Assembly: GCF_004353525.1 (NCBI RefSeq)
Contig: NZ_CP085524.1
Location: forward strand, 1,584,142 to 1,648,141
DNA: 64,000 bases
From: Zhaonella formicivorans
Lineage (GTDB): Bacteria; Bacillota; DUOV01; Zhaonellaceae
Direction of reading: 5' to 3'
A model generated the notes under the pieces. The model was given only the letters and a program-made list of their open reading frames with translations, had not been told where the DNA came from and searched no databases. Shown here piece after piece: positions 8,862 to 16,565 of this stretch. Made by a program: the position numbers and the translations under genes. The stretch's first letter is position 1; the number at the start of each line of letters is the position of its first letter.

Positions 8862-9227
8862 TTACAGCACTGTCCGTGCAGTAACCTTAGGGTGAGCCTG
8901 ACGTTGCTGAAGGGGTAGGCCGTCGAGTAACCAGCGTAACTCCCGGCGAGTAATCGTTGTGACAGCGGCTGTACTGTTTTTCTCCGGCCACTGGAATTTT
9001 CCTTTCTCCAGCCGCCGGTAATGAAGCCAAAACCCATTATGCTCCCACTGGAGGATTTTAAGTTTATCACGTTTTCGGTTACAGAATACAAAAAGGGCAG
9101 GAGAGAAAGGATCTAGTGCAAATTCCTCCTTGACCAAAACAGCTAACCCATCAACGGACTTACGAAGGTCCGTGCTCCCGCAGGCCAGATAAACCCGTTC
9201 TAAGCTTGATTCACCTATCATTGTCAA
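8862..9227 (-). CDS. tnpB: IS66 TnpB (Orf2 family), intact
   Basis: A 121-residue protein with the family signature VYLACGSTDLRKSVDGLAVLV, FVFCNRKRDKLKIL and WEHNGFWLHYRRLEKGKF. It follows tnpA with a 17-base overlap and precedes tnpC by 49 bases. Its biochemical role is not known in detail, but it is required for IS66 transposition. Start at 9227 or two codons later (MIGESS). Confidence 0.92.
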   Translation of the reverse strand: MTMIGESSLERVYLACGSTDLRKSVDGLAVLVKEEFALDPFSPALFVFCNRKRDKLKILQWEHNGFWLHYRRLEKGKFQWPEKNSTAAVTTITRRELRWLLDGLPLQQRQAHPKVTARTVL

Positions 9228-9519
9228 TTAACGCTTTCACAACGTCTACTAGTAATTTTGGATCAAACCCTGGCTTGACTTCTACAGCGACCTGGCCTAC
9301 CCTTACTAACAAAGAAGTTTGAAAGCCTGCATCGCTAAGATCCAATGGTAGCCAAGATAATGTAGTCACAGTGGATGTCTGTTTCTCTTTTCTAAGTCAA
9401 TATCTTAATTGATGGAGCTTTACGTTGTTGGCCACACACCATGCCGGTGCACTCTGGCCGCTCTCTTTAAATTCCTTTACCCTGGCTGCCCAAAAGTCTC
9501 GTAGTTCTTCTTTAGTCAT
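9211..9519 (-). pseudogene. tnpA: IS66 TnpA with nonsense codon
   Basis: Starts at 9519 like the copy-1 tnpA. The codon for the tryptophan of LRYWL is TGA here (9397-9399), truncating the product to about 40 residues; downstream homology continues to the stop at 9211. Whether the truncated protein still works is unknown. Confidence 0.85.
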
Positions 9520-9607
9520 GAAAAAATCCTCCTTTATCGACTCTATTTTGCTAAGAGTATCTCATAAAGAAGGATCACGGGCTAGGTGGGAGCTATTTGA
9601 CGCTTAC

Positions 9608-9653
9608 GGTACATTTGAAAAATCACTTTTATGCTCCAATGCTTCAATTAGAC
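9608..9653. repeat. 46-bp direct repeat, right of IS66 copy 2
   Basis: Identical to 7140-7185 and immediately adjacent to the IS66 end at 9607. Confidence 0.93.
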
Positions 9654-10425
9654 TATGCAAAGCTTTTTCTCCTTCATATACTACTAATGAATCGAAGATA
9701 TTAAAAAAAGGATGATATGTCTCCCACTCTTTTGCTAACCTAGTTATAAAATTTCCCCCAAAAGTCACATGAATATTATTACTGCGCTTTTGATCTTTTA
9801 TTAACTTTGCCAAAGTTAAAGCAGGTACTAGCTGAGAGCTACCTGTCACAGAAAATCCTATTAAATCGTAATCACATTTATTTAATACATTAAGAATTTT
9901 CTCTTCATAAAACTCAATAAAAGGATTGGCCTTTCTATCTTCTAAAGCTTTTAATATTTGTTTAGTGGAGGTTTTTGAATATTTAAATTCAACCTTGTTG
10001 AAATCTAGAGATAGTCCTTCGTAAGCAGCTTCAACTAAATATAAAGCATCAATTAATGTATTTTTTGCTTTCTCTCTTTCCTTTGGTTTGAAAAATTCCT
10101 GACTTCGAATAATCCTTTTTGCATCATCAATGTTTGAAATTACTGGTTTCAAAAGTAATGCTTTTGCTAACTTTTGATAGAGTTGTTTATCATAACTACC
10201 TAAATTTTTTTGAAGATTTAATTGACTAAAACGATTCAAACATTCTTTATAAATTCTATTTAAAAATTCTGGGGATAGAGTATAATCATAATATTCAGCG
10301 TTTAAATCAGTAATCTCGATTTCGATATCGTTATGTTCTAAATAACCTTTTAAAGCTGGTAAAGCTAAATATGGGGCAAATGGTACCCATCCGGGTGGAA
10401 AAATTAATAATGTTTTAATTGGCAC
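9608..10425 (-). pseudogene. B12-binding radical-SAM RiPP maturase, N-terminal part, interrupted by IS66
   Basis: GTG start at 10425 with AAGGAGGG eight bases upstream. The roughly 270 surviving codons form a cobalamin-binding-type Rossmann domain: MPIKTLLIFPPGWVPFAPY and LPALKGYLE at the N terminus, CDYDLIGFSVTGSSQLVPAL near 185, HVTFGGNFIT near 218, and VVYEGEKAL near 252. This order is that of B12-dependent radical-SAM proteins that act on ribosomal peptides or small molecules. IS66 copy 2 splits the gene at residue about 273. The continuation (6806-7185) lacks the radical-SAM cysteines. It is part of a minus-strand operon after the MFS gene (89-bp gap). Confidence 0.7.
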
Positions 10426-10514
10426 ACAGAACCCTCCTTAATTCTTTTAGGAATTCAAAGTACTCTAAAAAATCTATTTTAAACTCTTTGTTATTTATTC
10501 ACAGAAAAATTGTT

Positions 10515-11731
10515 CTAGTTGAATCCCCCAATGAATTCAGTAAATAATAAAAATACACTAATAAAGAACGGTATTAAACCCAAACTTAAAATTGTCAAAG
10601 TTAATCCTATTTTAGCAACCATTAGTGCAGAAAATGTCATAGATATTATAATAAAAAAAGAAGTGAGCGCCTGACTTAAGGAAAGAGTATTCATGGTCTT
10701 TTCTTTTTCAGAATATTCTTGAATAAATGTAAGTATAGAATTTTCTTGCAACCCATTGCCGACTCCTACTAAAAAAATGGCCATCAATGATAAAATCAAA
10801 TACTCTGATAACCCAAATAATATTAATGACAGAGCAGCGCTTAATGTTGCTACGGCATAAATTAAATAGTTAGATATATATTTGTTTAAAAATGGTGAAA
10901 TAATATTTCCTATTAATAACCCCCCCCTAAAAAAGACATAATATATCCATAAACAATATCCGGGGACCTAAAAATATCTTTGGATACAATTGGAAATAAG
11001 GCATTAAGAGATCCAAAAGCCAAACTACCTAATGCATCACTAAATATTAAGTTGCCTAACCTTTTTTTGTATATAACATCTTTAAATAAACTAAATTTAA
11101 ATACTAAATCCCTTGTTTGTTTTTGGTCTTTTTCTTTTTCTTTTCCTTTTCGAATATCAATTTTACTACTTTCTATAGTGATCTTAGATAATGCAAACAT
11201 AGAAAATATAAATGTAACAGAATTAAATATTAATGCACCTTCTTTTCCTATATAATTATAGACAACGCCACCAAATATTGGCCCAACTAGCATAAATAAT
11301 TTATTAATCGACCCAATATAACTATTAGCCTCTGAGAGTTGGTGTTTATCAACAATAAGTGAAACTAATGAATATTTACCAGGGTTAAAAATAGCTGTTC
11401 CTATATAGTTAATAACGGTTAGCATATAGAATTGTAAAGGCTCAGTAGCAAATATAAATCCCATGGTGGATACACTTCTTAAAAAATCACAAAAAATCAT
11501 TATTTTAAGAACGTTAAATTTGCTAATGATTTGGTTGATCAAAAACGGTAGTAAAATACTTGGGAGAAAACGACATATCATTAAAACTCCTACTGAAATT
11601 GGATCATTTGTTAAATCATATAATATTATTGGAATTACAACGTAACTTGCCCAATCCCCCAAAACTGAAACTGTTTCACCAATAATCAACCATTCTAGGT
11701 CACTTTTTTTAAAAAAATTAAATGTTTTCAT
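10515..11731 (-). pseudogene. MFS exporter, frameshifted at a G8 tract
   Basis: Two frames join into one major facilitator of about 405 residues with roughly 12 hydrophobic segments. The N-terminal 272 codons (from MKTFNFFKKSDLEWLIIGE) end at FLGGGY. Adding one G to the tract of eight G (C8 on the plus strand at 10920-10927) restores the frame into LLIGNIISPFLNKYIS and the 10515-10799 frame (ILSLMAIFLVGVGNGLQ). Families with the pattern SVLGDWASYVVIPI and NPGKYSLVSLIVD are drug or peptide exporters. It is the first gene of the peptide operon and the likely exporter of the product. A sequencing error or phase variation at the homopolymer could equally explain the shift. Confidence 0.7.
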
Positions 11732-12021
11732 TTTTGCTTCTCCAATAAATTAATACCAAAAGAATGCATATCTTAAGTAGAACCGAAAATGCATTATTTT
11801 AGTTTTTAGTCTAAAACGTTGAAACCTTTAGTTATACATGCAAAATTTTAACATATAATTATTACCAACAATGTCGTTATTTGTAATTTGAAAGTAATTT
11901 TTCCTACTTACTTTAGGTATTTATTACATAATGGAAATGGACAAGTTGCAAATAAATTCCCTACTTTTGCGCGCGGAATTCCCCAAATTTGCATAGCTCA
12001 TTGCCGACACCTAACAGTTTC
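11732..12021. other. AT-rich intergenic region with upstream signals
   Basis: No gene can be supported. The MFS start at 11731 has TTGGAGAAG as ribosome binding site. The repeat end at 11921-11968 is described separately. Confidence 0.4.
11921..11968. repeat. Inverted repeat end B (pairs with 4095-4147)
   Basis: The reverse complement matches 4095-4147 in about 44 of 50 positions (blocks CATAATGGAAATG, AAGTTGCAAATAAA, CCC). It looks like an outer end of the same insertion-sequence type, with its interior running to the right. No transposase follows here. Confidence 0.6.
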
Positions 12022-12156
12022 GATGATGATAAGATTGATCAGGAAAAGCAAAAACAATTTGAACGGTATTGGAAAGTCTTTAAGAAAGAATTGAAAGCTA
12101 AAGTTTCAGTTAAAATTATTGATGACAAAGGCTATAACCTTAAGCTTGATTTATAA
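12022..12156 (+). pseudogene. C-terminal coding remnant
   Basis: An open frame of 44 codons with no plausible start: acidic then basic (DDDKIDQEKQKQFERYWK, later KVSVKIIDDKGYNLKLDL), ending at TAA 12154-12156. Composition is that of a real hydrophilic protein tail. It lies just inside the repeat end at 11968 and may be what is left of a gene removed by insertion-sequence activity. No family recognised. Confidence 0.4.
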
Positions 12157-12185
12157 CAGAAACATTCTTATGAGGAAGGTTTCAA

Positions 12186-12434
12186 GTGAAAAAATACAAA
12201 AAATTAATTGCTATAATGTTAACAATCTGTTTGCTATTCCCAATATTAGGTACCACAATGGCAATGGCTGCCACCTTTGTTGCAGCATCCGGTACCTTTT
12301 ACTATGATCCCTGGTGCTCAGATTATGGAATTAAAAGACAATATTTTACAATAGAATATCAAGGAGATGAGTATGAAGGTGTCGAGAGTGGGTCTAGTTA
12401 CCAAGCAGTAGAAAAACAAGATTTTTTTATGTAG
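12186..12434 (+). CDS. Small secreted protein, possibly truncated
   Basis: GTG start at 12186 with AGGAAGG upstream. The N terminus (KKYKKLIAIMLTICLLFPIL, then TTMAMAA) is a clear signal peptide with cleavage near residue 29-30. The mature part is about 53 residues, rich in aromatic and acidic residues (GTFYYDPWCSDYG). A TAG at 12432 ends it, but the same frame stays open for 40 more codons (through NNYPIWPSEVGNGDG) to TAA at 12555, which suggests a recent nonsense mutation. No family recognised. It is on the opposite strand from the peptide operon. Confidence 0.5.
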   Translation: MKKYKKLIAIMLTICLLFPILGTTMAMAATFVAASGTFYYDPWCSDYGIKRQYFTIEYQGDEYEGVESGSSYQAVEKQDFFM

Positions 12435-12640
12435 AGAAGCGCAAATAATTACCCAATTTGGCCATCTGAAGTTGGAAATGGTGATGGCATTATAGAAAAA
12501 GTTGAACTTCAAACAAGTACAGCGAATGGTTCCCTAGCGAAAAAACTTCTTCTGTAACTACAAACACATTTTAAAACATTCTATTTGCATTGCTTTCCAG
12601 GATGTCAAAATAATTATAAAAATATTCTCTGGAGGGGTAC

Positions 12641-13169
12641 ATGCTGAAAAAATATGTTTATATAATATTGAATGTTTCTACTAATTGCTGCTTACTCCTG
12701 TCAATCAAAAAACACTATAGATTTAGAGCTAAAAGTTCCTGAGGCGATGATTATTAATTCCTCCGAATTCATTCAGAAAATTGAAAAATTAAAGTTACAA
12801 AGATCGGCTGGGTCTAATGAGGAATTAGTAAAAGTAATTTTTGAGAGCAGAGAAGTTATAGACGATGAGCAGCTAATCAACGAAATATTTAAAGAAATAA
12901 ATAGCCTTAAAGCTCGGATTATACGTGATAAAAACTATAAACCTAGCCATGAAATATTATTTTCTTTTGATTTAATAGACAACAAAGAGAGAGGAGTTGA
13001 AGGAACTAGTTATAAGAACGATTTAAGATATATTATCGTAGCAAAGGATAAATCCATTGTGATACCATTGTTAACCGAAGACGGTAAATCAGTTTTTTTT
13101 GCTAAAGCTAAAATTAGCCAAGAATTTTTTAATAAATTAAAAGCTCTTGAAGAAGTAAGCGTCAAATAG
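12641..13169 (+). pseudogene. Lipoprotein gene, frameshifted in the signal peptide and truncated by IS66
   Basis: ATG at 12641 has an excellent ribosome binding site (CTGGAGGGG) and begins MLKKYVYIIL; the signal continues only in another frame, from 12672 (MFLLIAAYSC, a lipobox). Removing one A near 12671 would join them. The mature part, about 150 residues, is hydrophilic (VPEAMIINSSEFIQKIEKLK, later LRYIIVAKDKSIVIPLLTED). The last codons before TAG belong to IS66 copy 3, whose end begins at 13155, so the native C terminus is lost. Family not recognised; pattern resembles small Firmicutes lipoproteins of unknown function. Confidence 0.5.
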
Positions 13170-13980
13170 CTCCCACCTAGCCCACCATCCTTCTTTATGA
13201 GATACTCTATCAAAATAGAGCTGATAAAGTAAGTCTCGATTTTAAAGGTTTTTAGAGAGCCTATGAGGAAATTACCTATCGTCGTCGCAAGAAACAAGGG
13301 CACCGTGAGGCGCAGTTGGAAAACCTGCCGGTAGAGACCATCGAATACCGCCTGCCTCCCGAAGAACAGGTATGTCCCTGTTGTGGCGAATCGTTACATG
13401 AAATGAGTACCACCTGTATTGTCGGGAAGTTTAGTTTTCCCCCTCAGCCATGGCTTACATTATGACACAAAAATATGTGGAAGGCATGCCGCTTTATCGT
13501 CAGGAGCAGCAGTTGTCCCGTCTGGGTATAGAACTGTCCAGGCAAACTTTGGCCAACTGGATGGTCCAGGGTGCAGAACGATGGCTGTATCCCCTATACG
13601 AGAGGATGCACCAGCATCTGCTGAAGCGAGATATCTTGCATTCTGACGAAACTACCTTGCAAGTGTTGCGTGAACCAGGCCGCCCGGCAGAAAGTACGTC
13701 TTACCTATGGCTTTACCGTACCGGACGGGAAGGCCCGGCAATAGTCCTCTATGATTACCGGACGACCCGGGCGAGCAAGCATCCCTGCCGGTTTTTATCA
13801 GGTTTTAAGGGGTATTTGCACGTCGACGGCTATGCCGGCTATAATGGGCTGCCAGACATCACGTTAGTTGGATGTTGGGCCCATGCCCGGCGCAAGTTTG
13901 ATGAGGCGCTTAAAGCGTTGCCGGTGGAAAAGCGCAATACAGCGTAGCTGCCAAAGAGGGATTGGAATTCTGCAATCAAC
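13155..13980 (+). mobile_element. IS66-family element, copy 3 (deleted mosaic)
   Basis: The left end GTAAGCGTC is at 13155. After about 75 bases the sequence jumps over tnpA and tnpB to just before tnpC, then to codon about 80 of tnpC, then skips another 140 bases near 13410; the rest follows tnpC to position about 3360 of copy 1 and stops at 13980. It shares the AGCGTAGC frameshift with copy 1 but matches copy 2 at CCTGTATTGTCGGGAAG, so it is a mosaic. The largest open piece is 13450-13947. There is no right end. Confidence 0.88.
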
Positions 13981-14158
13981 TCAGGGAGGAACTTGCCAGA
14001 GGGAAATCATTGTAGCTAACAGCTATCAGCCATCAGCTGGCAGCTATTAGCTATTAGCTGTCAGCTATCAGCCTTCAGCTTTTAGCTTTAAGCTATTGGC
14101 TATTAGCCTGAAATCCTTAGCTTTTGGCTTAGCAGAGTTGCTGATTGTCACTTGAAAA
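13981..14158. repeat. 178-bp direct repeat, right copy (island boundary)
   Basis: Same orientation as 1401-1578 with one mismatch. It begins directly at the truncation point of IS66 copy 3 and continues into the min-operon terminator at 14161. Confidence 0.92.
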
Positions 14159-14160
14159 AG

Positions 14161-14191
14161 ACAAAAAATCTGCCCTTACGCAGAGCAGATT
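14161..14191 (-). terminator. Intrinsic terminator of the min operon
   Basis: On the minus strand AATCTGC pairs with GGCAGATT across a short loop and is followed by T6. It lies 155 bases beyond the minE stop. Its presence next to the right direct repeat supports the idea that minE, terminator and rodA were adjacent before the island entered. Confidence 0.75.
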
Positions 14192-14260
14192 GCTAGCCGA
14201 GATTTAAAAACTCAAGCAGATATAACCAATTAAAGAATGCAAGCTAAAGATTGGCAGCAA

Positions 14261-14343
14261 CTAGCCGTTAGCTGCTGGCTGACAGCTTAGCTTTTAGCTG
14301 ATAGCTACTAGCCGCTAGCTGCTGGCTTACAGCTGACGGCTAG
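14261..14343. repeat. Degenerate heptad array, palindromic, downstream of minE
   Basis: CTAGCCGTTAGCTG at the left pairs with CAGCTGACGGCTAG at the right, and the centre is made of TAGCTGA-type words with a period close to seven. It belongs to the dispersed intergenic family found also near 1440, 14015, 18690, 22711, 27620, 55056, 55200, 55490, 57220 and 57400. Confidence 0.75.
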
Positions 14344-14345
14344 GA

Positions 14346-14639
14346 TCACCGGCTACTGGCTATTTGGCTGCCGGCGGTTCTTTTCACCCTTAAAACAGGT
14401 ATATTGCACACCAATGCTACTGAATCGCTTTCGTTAGCGAAACTAACTTCCAGGTTGTTTCGGTCAATCTCCATATATTCGGAAATTACCCTGATTAGAT
14501 CTTCTTTAAGGGACTGTAGTATCTGTGGTGACATATCGGCCCTGTCATGAACCAATACCAAGCGCAACCGCTCCTTTGCCACTTTTTTGCTTGCAGAAGC
14601 CGTATCCCTTCCAAATACCCGTTGTAAAAATTCTAACAC
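14346..14639 (-). CDS. minE: MinE, cell division topological specificity factor
   Basis: A 97-residue protein matching MinE: LEFLQRVFGR at the N terminus (membrane and MinD contact), KERLRLVLVHDRADMSP near 22-40, and DRNNLEVSFANESDSVALVCNIPV for the topological-specificity domain. It stimulates MinD ATPase to keep MinCD off midcell. It follows minD by 27 bases. The last nine or ten residues (AGSQIASSR) are encoded by repeat-like GCCGGCAGCCAAATAGCC sequence, so the C terminus appears to have been extended or replaced by an intergenic heptad array. Confidence 0.93.
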   Translation of the reverse strand: MLEFLQRVFGRDTASASKKVAKERLRLVLVHDRADMSPQILQSLKEDLIRVISEYMEIDRNNLEVSFANESDSVALVCNIPVLRVKRTAGSQIASSR

Positions 14640-14666
14640 TGTTCCACGCCTCCTGTCCCGAAATAC

Positions 14667-15461
14667 TTACCCTACTCCGAAGAGCCTTTTAAGCTTACCC
14701 ATAAAACCCTCGTTTGCCTCCAAATTCATTAACGGCACATCTTCACCGGTAACCCGACGGGCAATATTGCGGTATGCTTCCCCGGCTTTGGAGTTCTTAT
14801 CTAAAACAGCAGGCTCCCCTTTGTTGGTGGAAATAACTATGGCCTCGTCCTCCGGAACAACGCCCAGAAGCCCAATTGCTAAGATATCGATCATGTCATC
14901 GATATCCATCATATCGCCTTTTTTGACCATATTAGGCCTCAGCCGGTTAATAATCAATTTGGGATCTCTAAGTTCAGCAGCTTCCAATAAACCGATAATC
15001 CTGTCCGCATCCCTGACAGCCGCTACTTCGGGAGTCGTTACCACAATAGCCTTCTCCGCTCCCGCGATAGCATTTTTAAAGCCTTGCTCTATACCTGCAG
15101 GACAATCAATGATCACATAATCAAAATCACCCTTGAGCTGGGCGCAAAGTTCCTTCATTTGCTCCGGGGAAACCGCGGTCTTATCCTTTGTTTGGGCTGC
15201 GGGAAGGAGGCACATATCTTCAAAACGCTTGTCCTTAATCAGCGCCTGCTTTAGCCGGCAGTTGCCGTTTACCACATCTACGATATCGTATACAATTCTG
15301 TTTTCCAAACCTAAAACCACATCCAGGTTACGCAAACCAATATCGGTATCAACCAGCACAACTTTTTTACCCATGGCTGCTAAACCGGTACCTATGTTTG
15401 CGCTGGTAGTAGTTTTCCCTACTCCCCCTTTACCTGAGGTAATTACAATTACTTCTCCCAT
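14667..15461 (-). CDS. minD: MinD, septum-site ATPase
   Basis: A 264-residue ParA/MinD-type ATPase that recruits MinC to the membrane. The deviant Walker A GKGGVGKT is at residues 10-17, switch I and II show DTDIGLRNLD and DYVIIDCPAG, and the C-terminal amphipathic membrane-targeting helix is GFMGKLKRLFGVG. Length is normal. The gene lies between minC (42-bp gap) and minE (27-bp gap), the usual order. Confidence 0.97.
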   Translation of the reverse strand: MGEVIVITSGKGGVGKTTTSANIGTGLAAMGKKVVLVDTDIGLRNLDVVLGLENRIVYDIVDVVNGNCRLKQALIKDKRFEDMCLLPAAQTKDKTAVSPEQMKELCAQLKGDFDYVIIDCPAGIEQGFKNAIAGAEKAIVVTTPEVAAVRDADRIIGLLEAAELRDPKLIINRLRPNMVKKGDMMDIDDMIDILAIGLLGVVPEDEAIVISTNKGEPAVLDKNSKAGEAYRNIARRVTGEDVPLMNLEANEGFMGKLKRLFGVG

Positions 15462-15503
15462 ACTTCTTCCTCCTCTTTACGCATATCGGTCCATGAAATG
15501 TTT

Positions 15504-16025
15504 TTAAAATAGATTCAGGTGACGGTTGGAGTTGGGGTGGTATTTTTCAATCACCACAACACCATTTTGAATTCTGGCTATTTCCGGTTGATCCGGCTTG
15601 ATTTCCTCCCCGTCGGGGGCACGGGTAATATGATTAGCAATCCTTAGCTGTGTTGGCTGTAACCTAAAAGCAGCAACCACCGCTTTTTCGCTGCCCGTAG
15701 CTCCGGCATGCGCAACCCCTCTTAAATGACCCATCACGATAATGTTACCTCCGGCCACTATTTCCCCGCCGGGATTTACATCTCCCATTACTACAACATT
15801 TCCGGGGTAACGAATACTTTGACCCGACCTTATGGTCCGCTGGATTAAAATTGTATTTTCGTCGGAAATGGCTACATCATCGTGAACAGTACCAAATTCC
15901 TTTTGAGCAATACCCAGAGTATCATCTCGGCTAGAAGTTGCCTCGGAAACTCTTTTTTTGGCAAGCAAGGAGGAAGGTTGTCCCATTAATTGAGAATTAT
16001 TAAATGTCGAGGTTGAAATTTTCAT
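15504..16025 (-). CDS. minC: MinC, septum-site inhibitor, apparently lacking the N-terminal domain
   Basis: A 173-residue protein; ATG at 16025 has AGGAGG nine bases upstream, with an alternative TTG one codon earlier. Residues about 57-160 are the C-terminal beta-helix domain (QRTIRSGQSIRYPGNVVVMG, then GGEIVAGGNIIVMGHLRGVAHAG), which dimerises and binds MinD. The first 55 residues (rich in Ser, Thr and Lys) do not look like the MinC_N fold that inhibits FtsZ polymerisation, and the protein is about 50 residues shorter than most MinC. The 530 bp upstream contains no coding sequence for the missing domain. Confidence 0.85.
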   Translation of the reverse strand: MKISTSTFNNSQLMGQPSSLLAKKRVSEATSSRDDTLGIAQKEFGTVHDDVAISDENTILIQRTIRSGQSIRYPGNVVVMGDVNPGGEIVAGGNIIVMGHLRGVAHAGATGSEKAVVAAFRLQPTQLRIANHITRAPDGEEIKPDQPEIARIQNGVVVIEKYHPNSNRHLNLF

Positions 16026-16145
16026 CAACTTTTTCCTCCTAAGATAAATGGTGAAACCCTTGCTGCGCCTGTTAGGATGGCAATTACTTAAAGTAGTACT
16101 GAATTACAACTTACAAAGTTAACCATCTATCTCGAAAATAGCTAT

Positions 16146-16266
16146 AACGTTTATGTCCTGTCGCTCCACTGCTCATCTCAGTCCATGCTGCTCGTCCGCT
16201 TTCAGTCCTTGCCCTCGCAGGGTGCTCTAAGGATTCAGACAAAGGTCGCTTCCACGGACATAACGT
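16146..16266. repeat. Palindromic intergenic repeat, copy B
   Basis: Outer arms AACGTTTATGTCC and GGACATAACGT pair, and an inner hairpin joins TCCTTGCCCTCGC with GGTGCTCTAAGGA. The reverse complement of the left half aligns with 1-60, so this is a dispersed repeat. Confidence 0.6.
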
Positions 16267-16451
16267 ATATAATAATTTTCATTGTACGTCCGGTGCTGCG
16301 AAACTGCATGGGGGTCTAAGCTCAAAACAAGTTTCCCAGAACGCAAAAGCATGGCGAAAGTATATTTCTTGTGTCAAACTATTTCTAAAAAGAGTAGCAT
16401 TTGCTAGTCTTTATGTTTCTACGCAGGTAAAACCAAATCCTGCTATAGATA

Positions 16452-16484
16452 GAAAAAAACGAGGGGCTTTTTTCCTCGTTTTTC
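16452..16484 (-). terminator. Intrinsic terminator of the mre-mrdA operon
   Basis: AACGAGG pairs with CCTCGTT around a T-rich loop, with a run of seven A/T on each side, so it can act in both directions. It separates mrdA transcription from minC. Confidence 0.8.
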
Positions 16485-16565
16485 CTGCAAAATCGGACAG
16501 ATTAACCGAACTGAAGACATGCTTCAACAACACTCACTGCCTCAATTGAGACATACTTTACCTTT

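Larger units (their letters stand above)
7186..9607 (-). mobile_element. IS66-family element, copy 2 (almost intact)
   Basis: Ends are GTAAGCGT at 7186 and ACGCTTAC-type at 9607, length 2422 bp, with tnpA, tnpB and tnpC on the minus strand. TnpB and TnpC are intact; tnpA has a nonsense codon. The element interrupts the B12-binding radical-SAM gene, with a perfect 46-bp direct repeat on its two sides. Confidence 0.95.
16041..16565. other. Long noncoding gap between minC and mrdA
   Basis: No gene is supportable. It contains a palindromic repeat (16146-16266) and the mrdA terminator (16452-16484). Given the short MinC, it may be the scar of a deletion or insertion. Confidence 0.5.

Noticed and set aside
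9425-9715. Plus-strand frame across the right end of IS66 copy 2
   Set aside because: It is antisense to tnpA and to the interrupted maturase gene.
1579-14158. The island as a prophage or integrative conjugative element
   Set aside because: No integrase of phage type, capsid, relaxase or tRNA attachment site is present; only insertion sequences and the peptide genes.
16320-16380. TTGACA-like sequence at 16371-16376 as a minC promoter
   Set aside because: No -10 element at the right distance (the TATACT nearby is only seven bases away).
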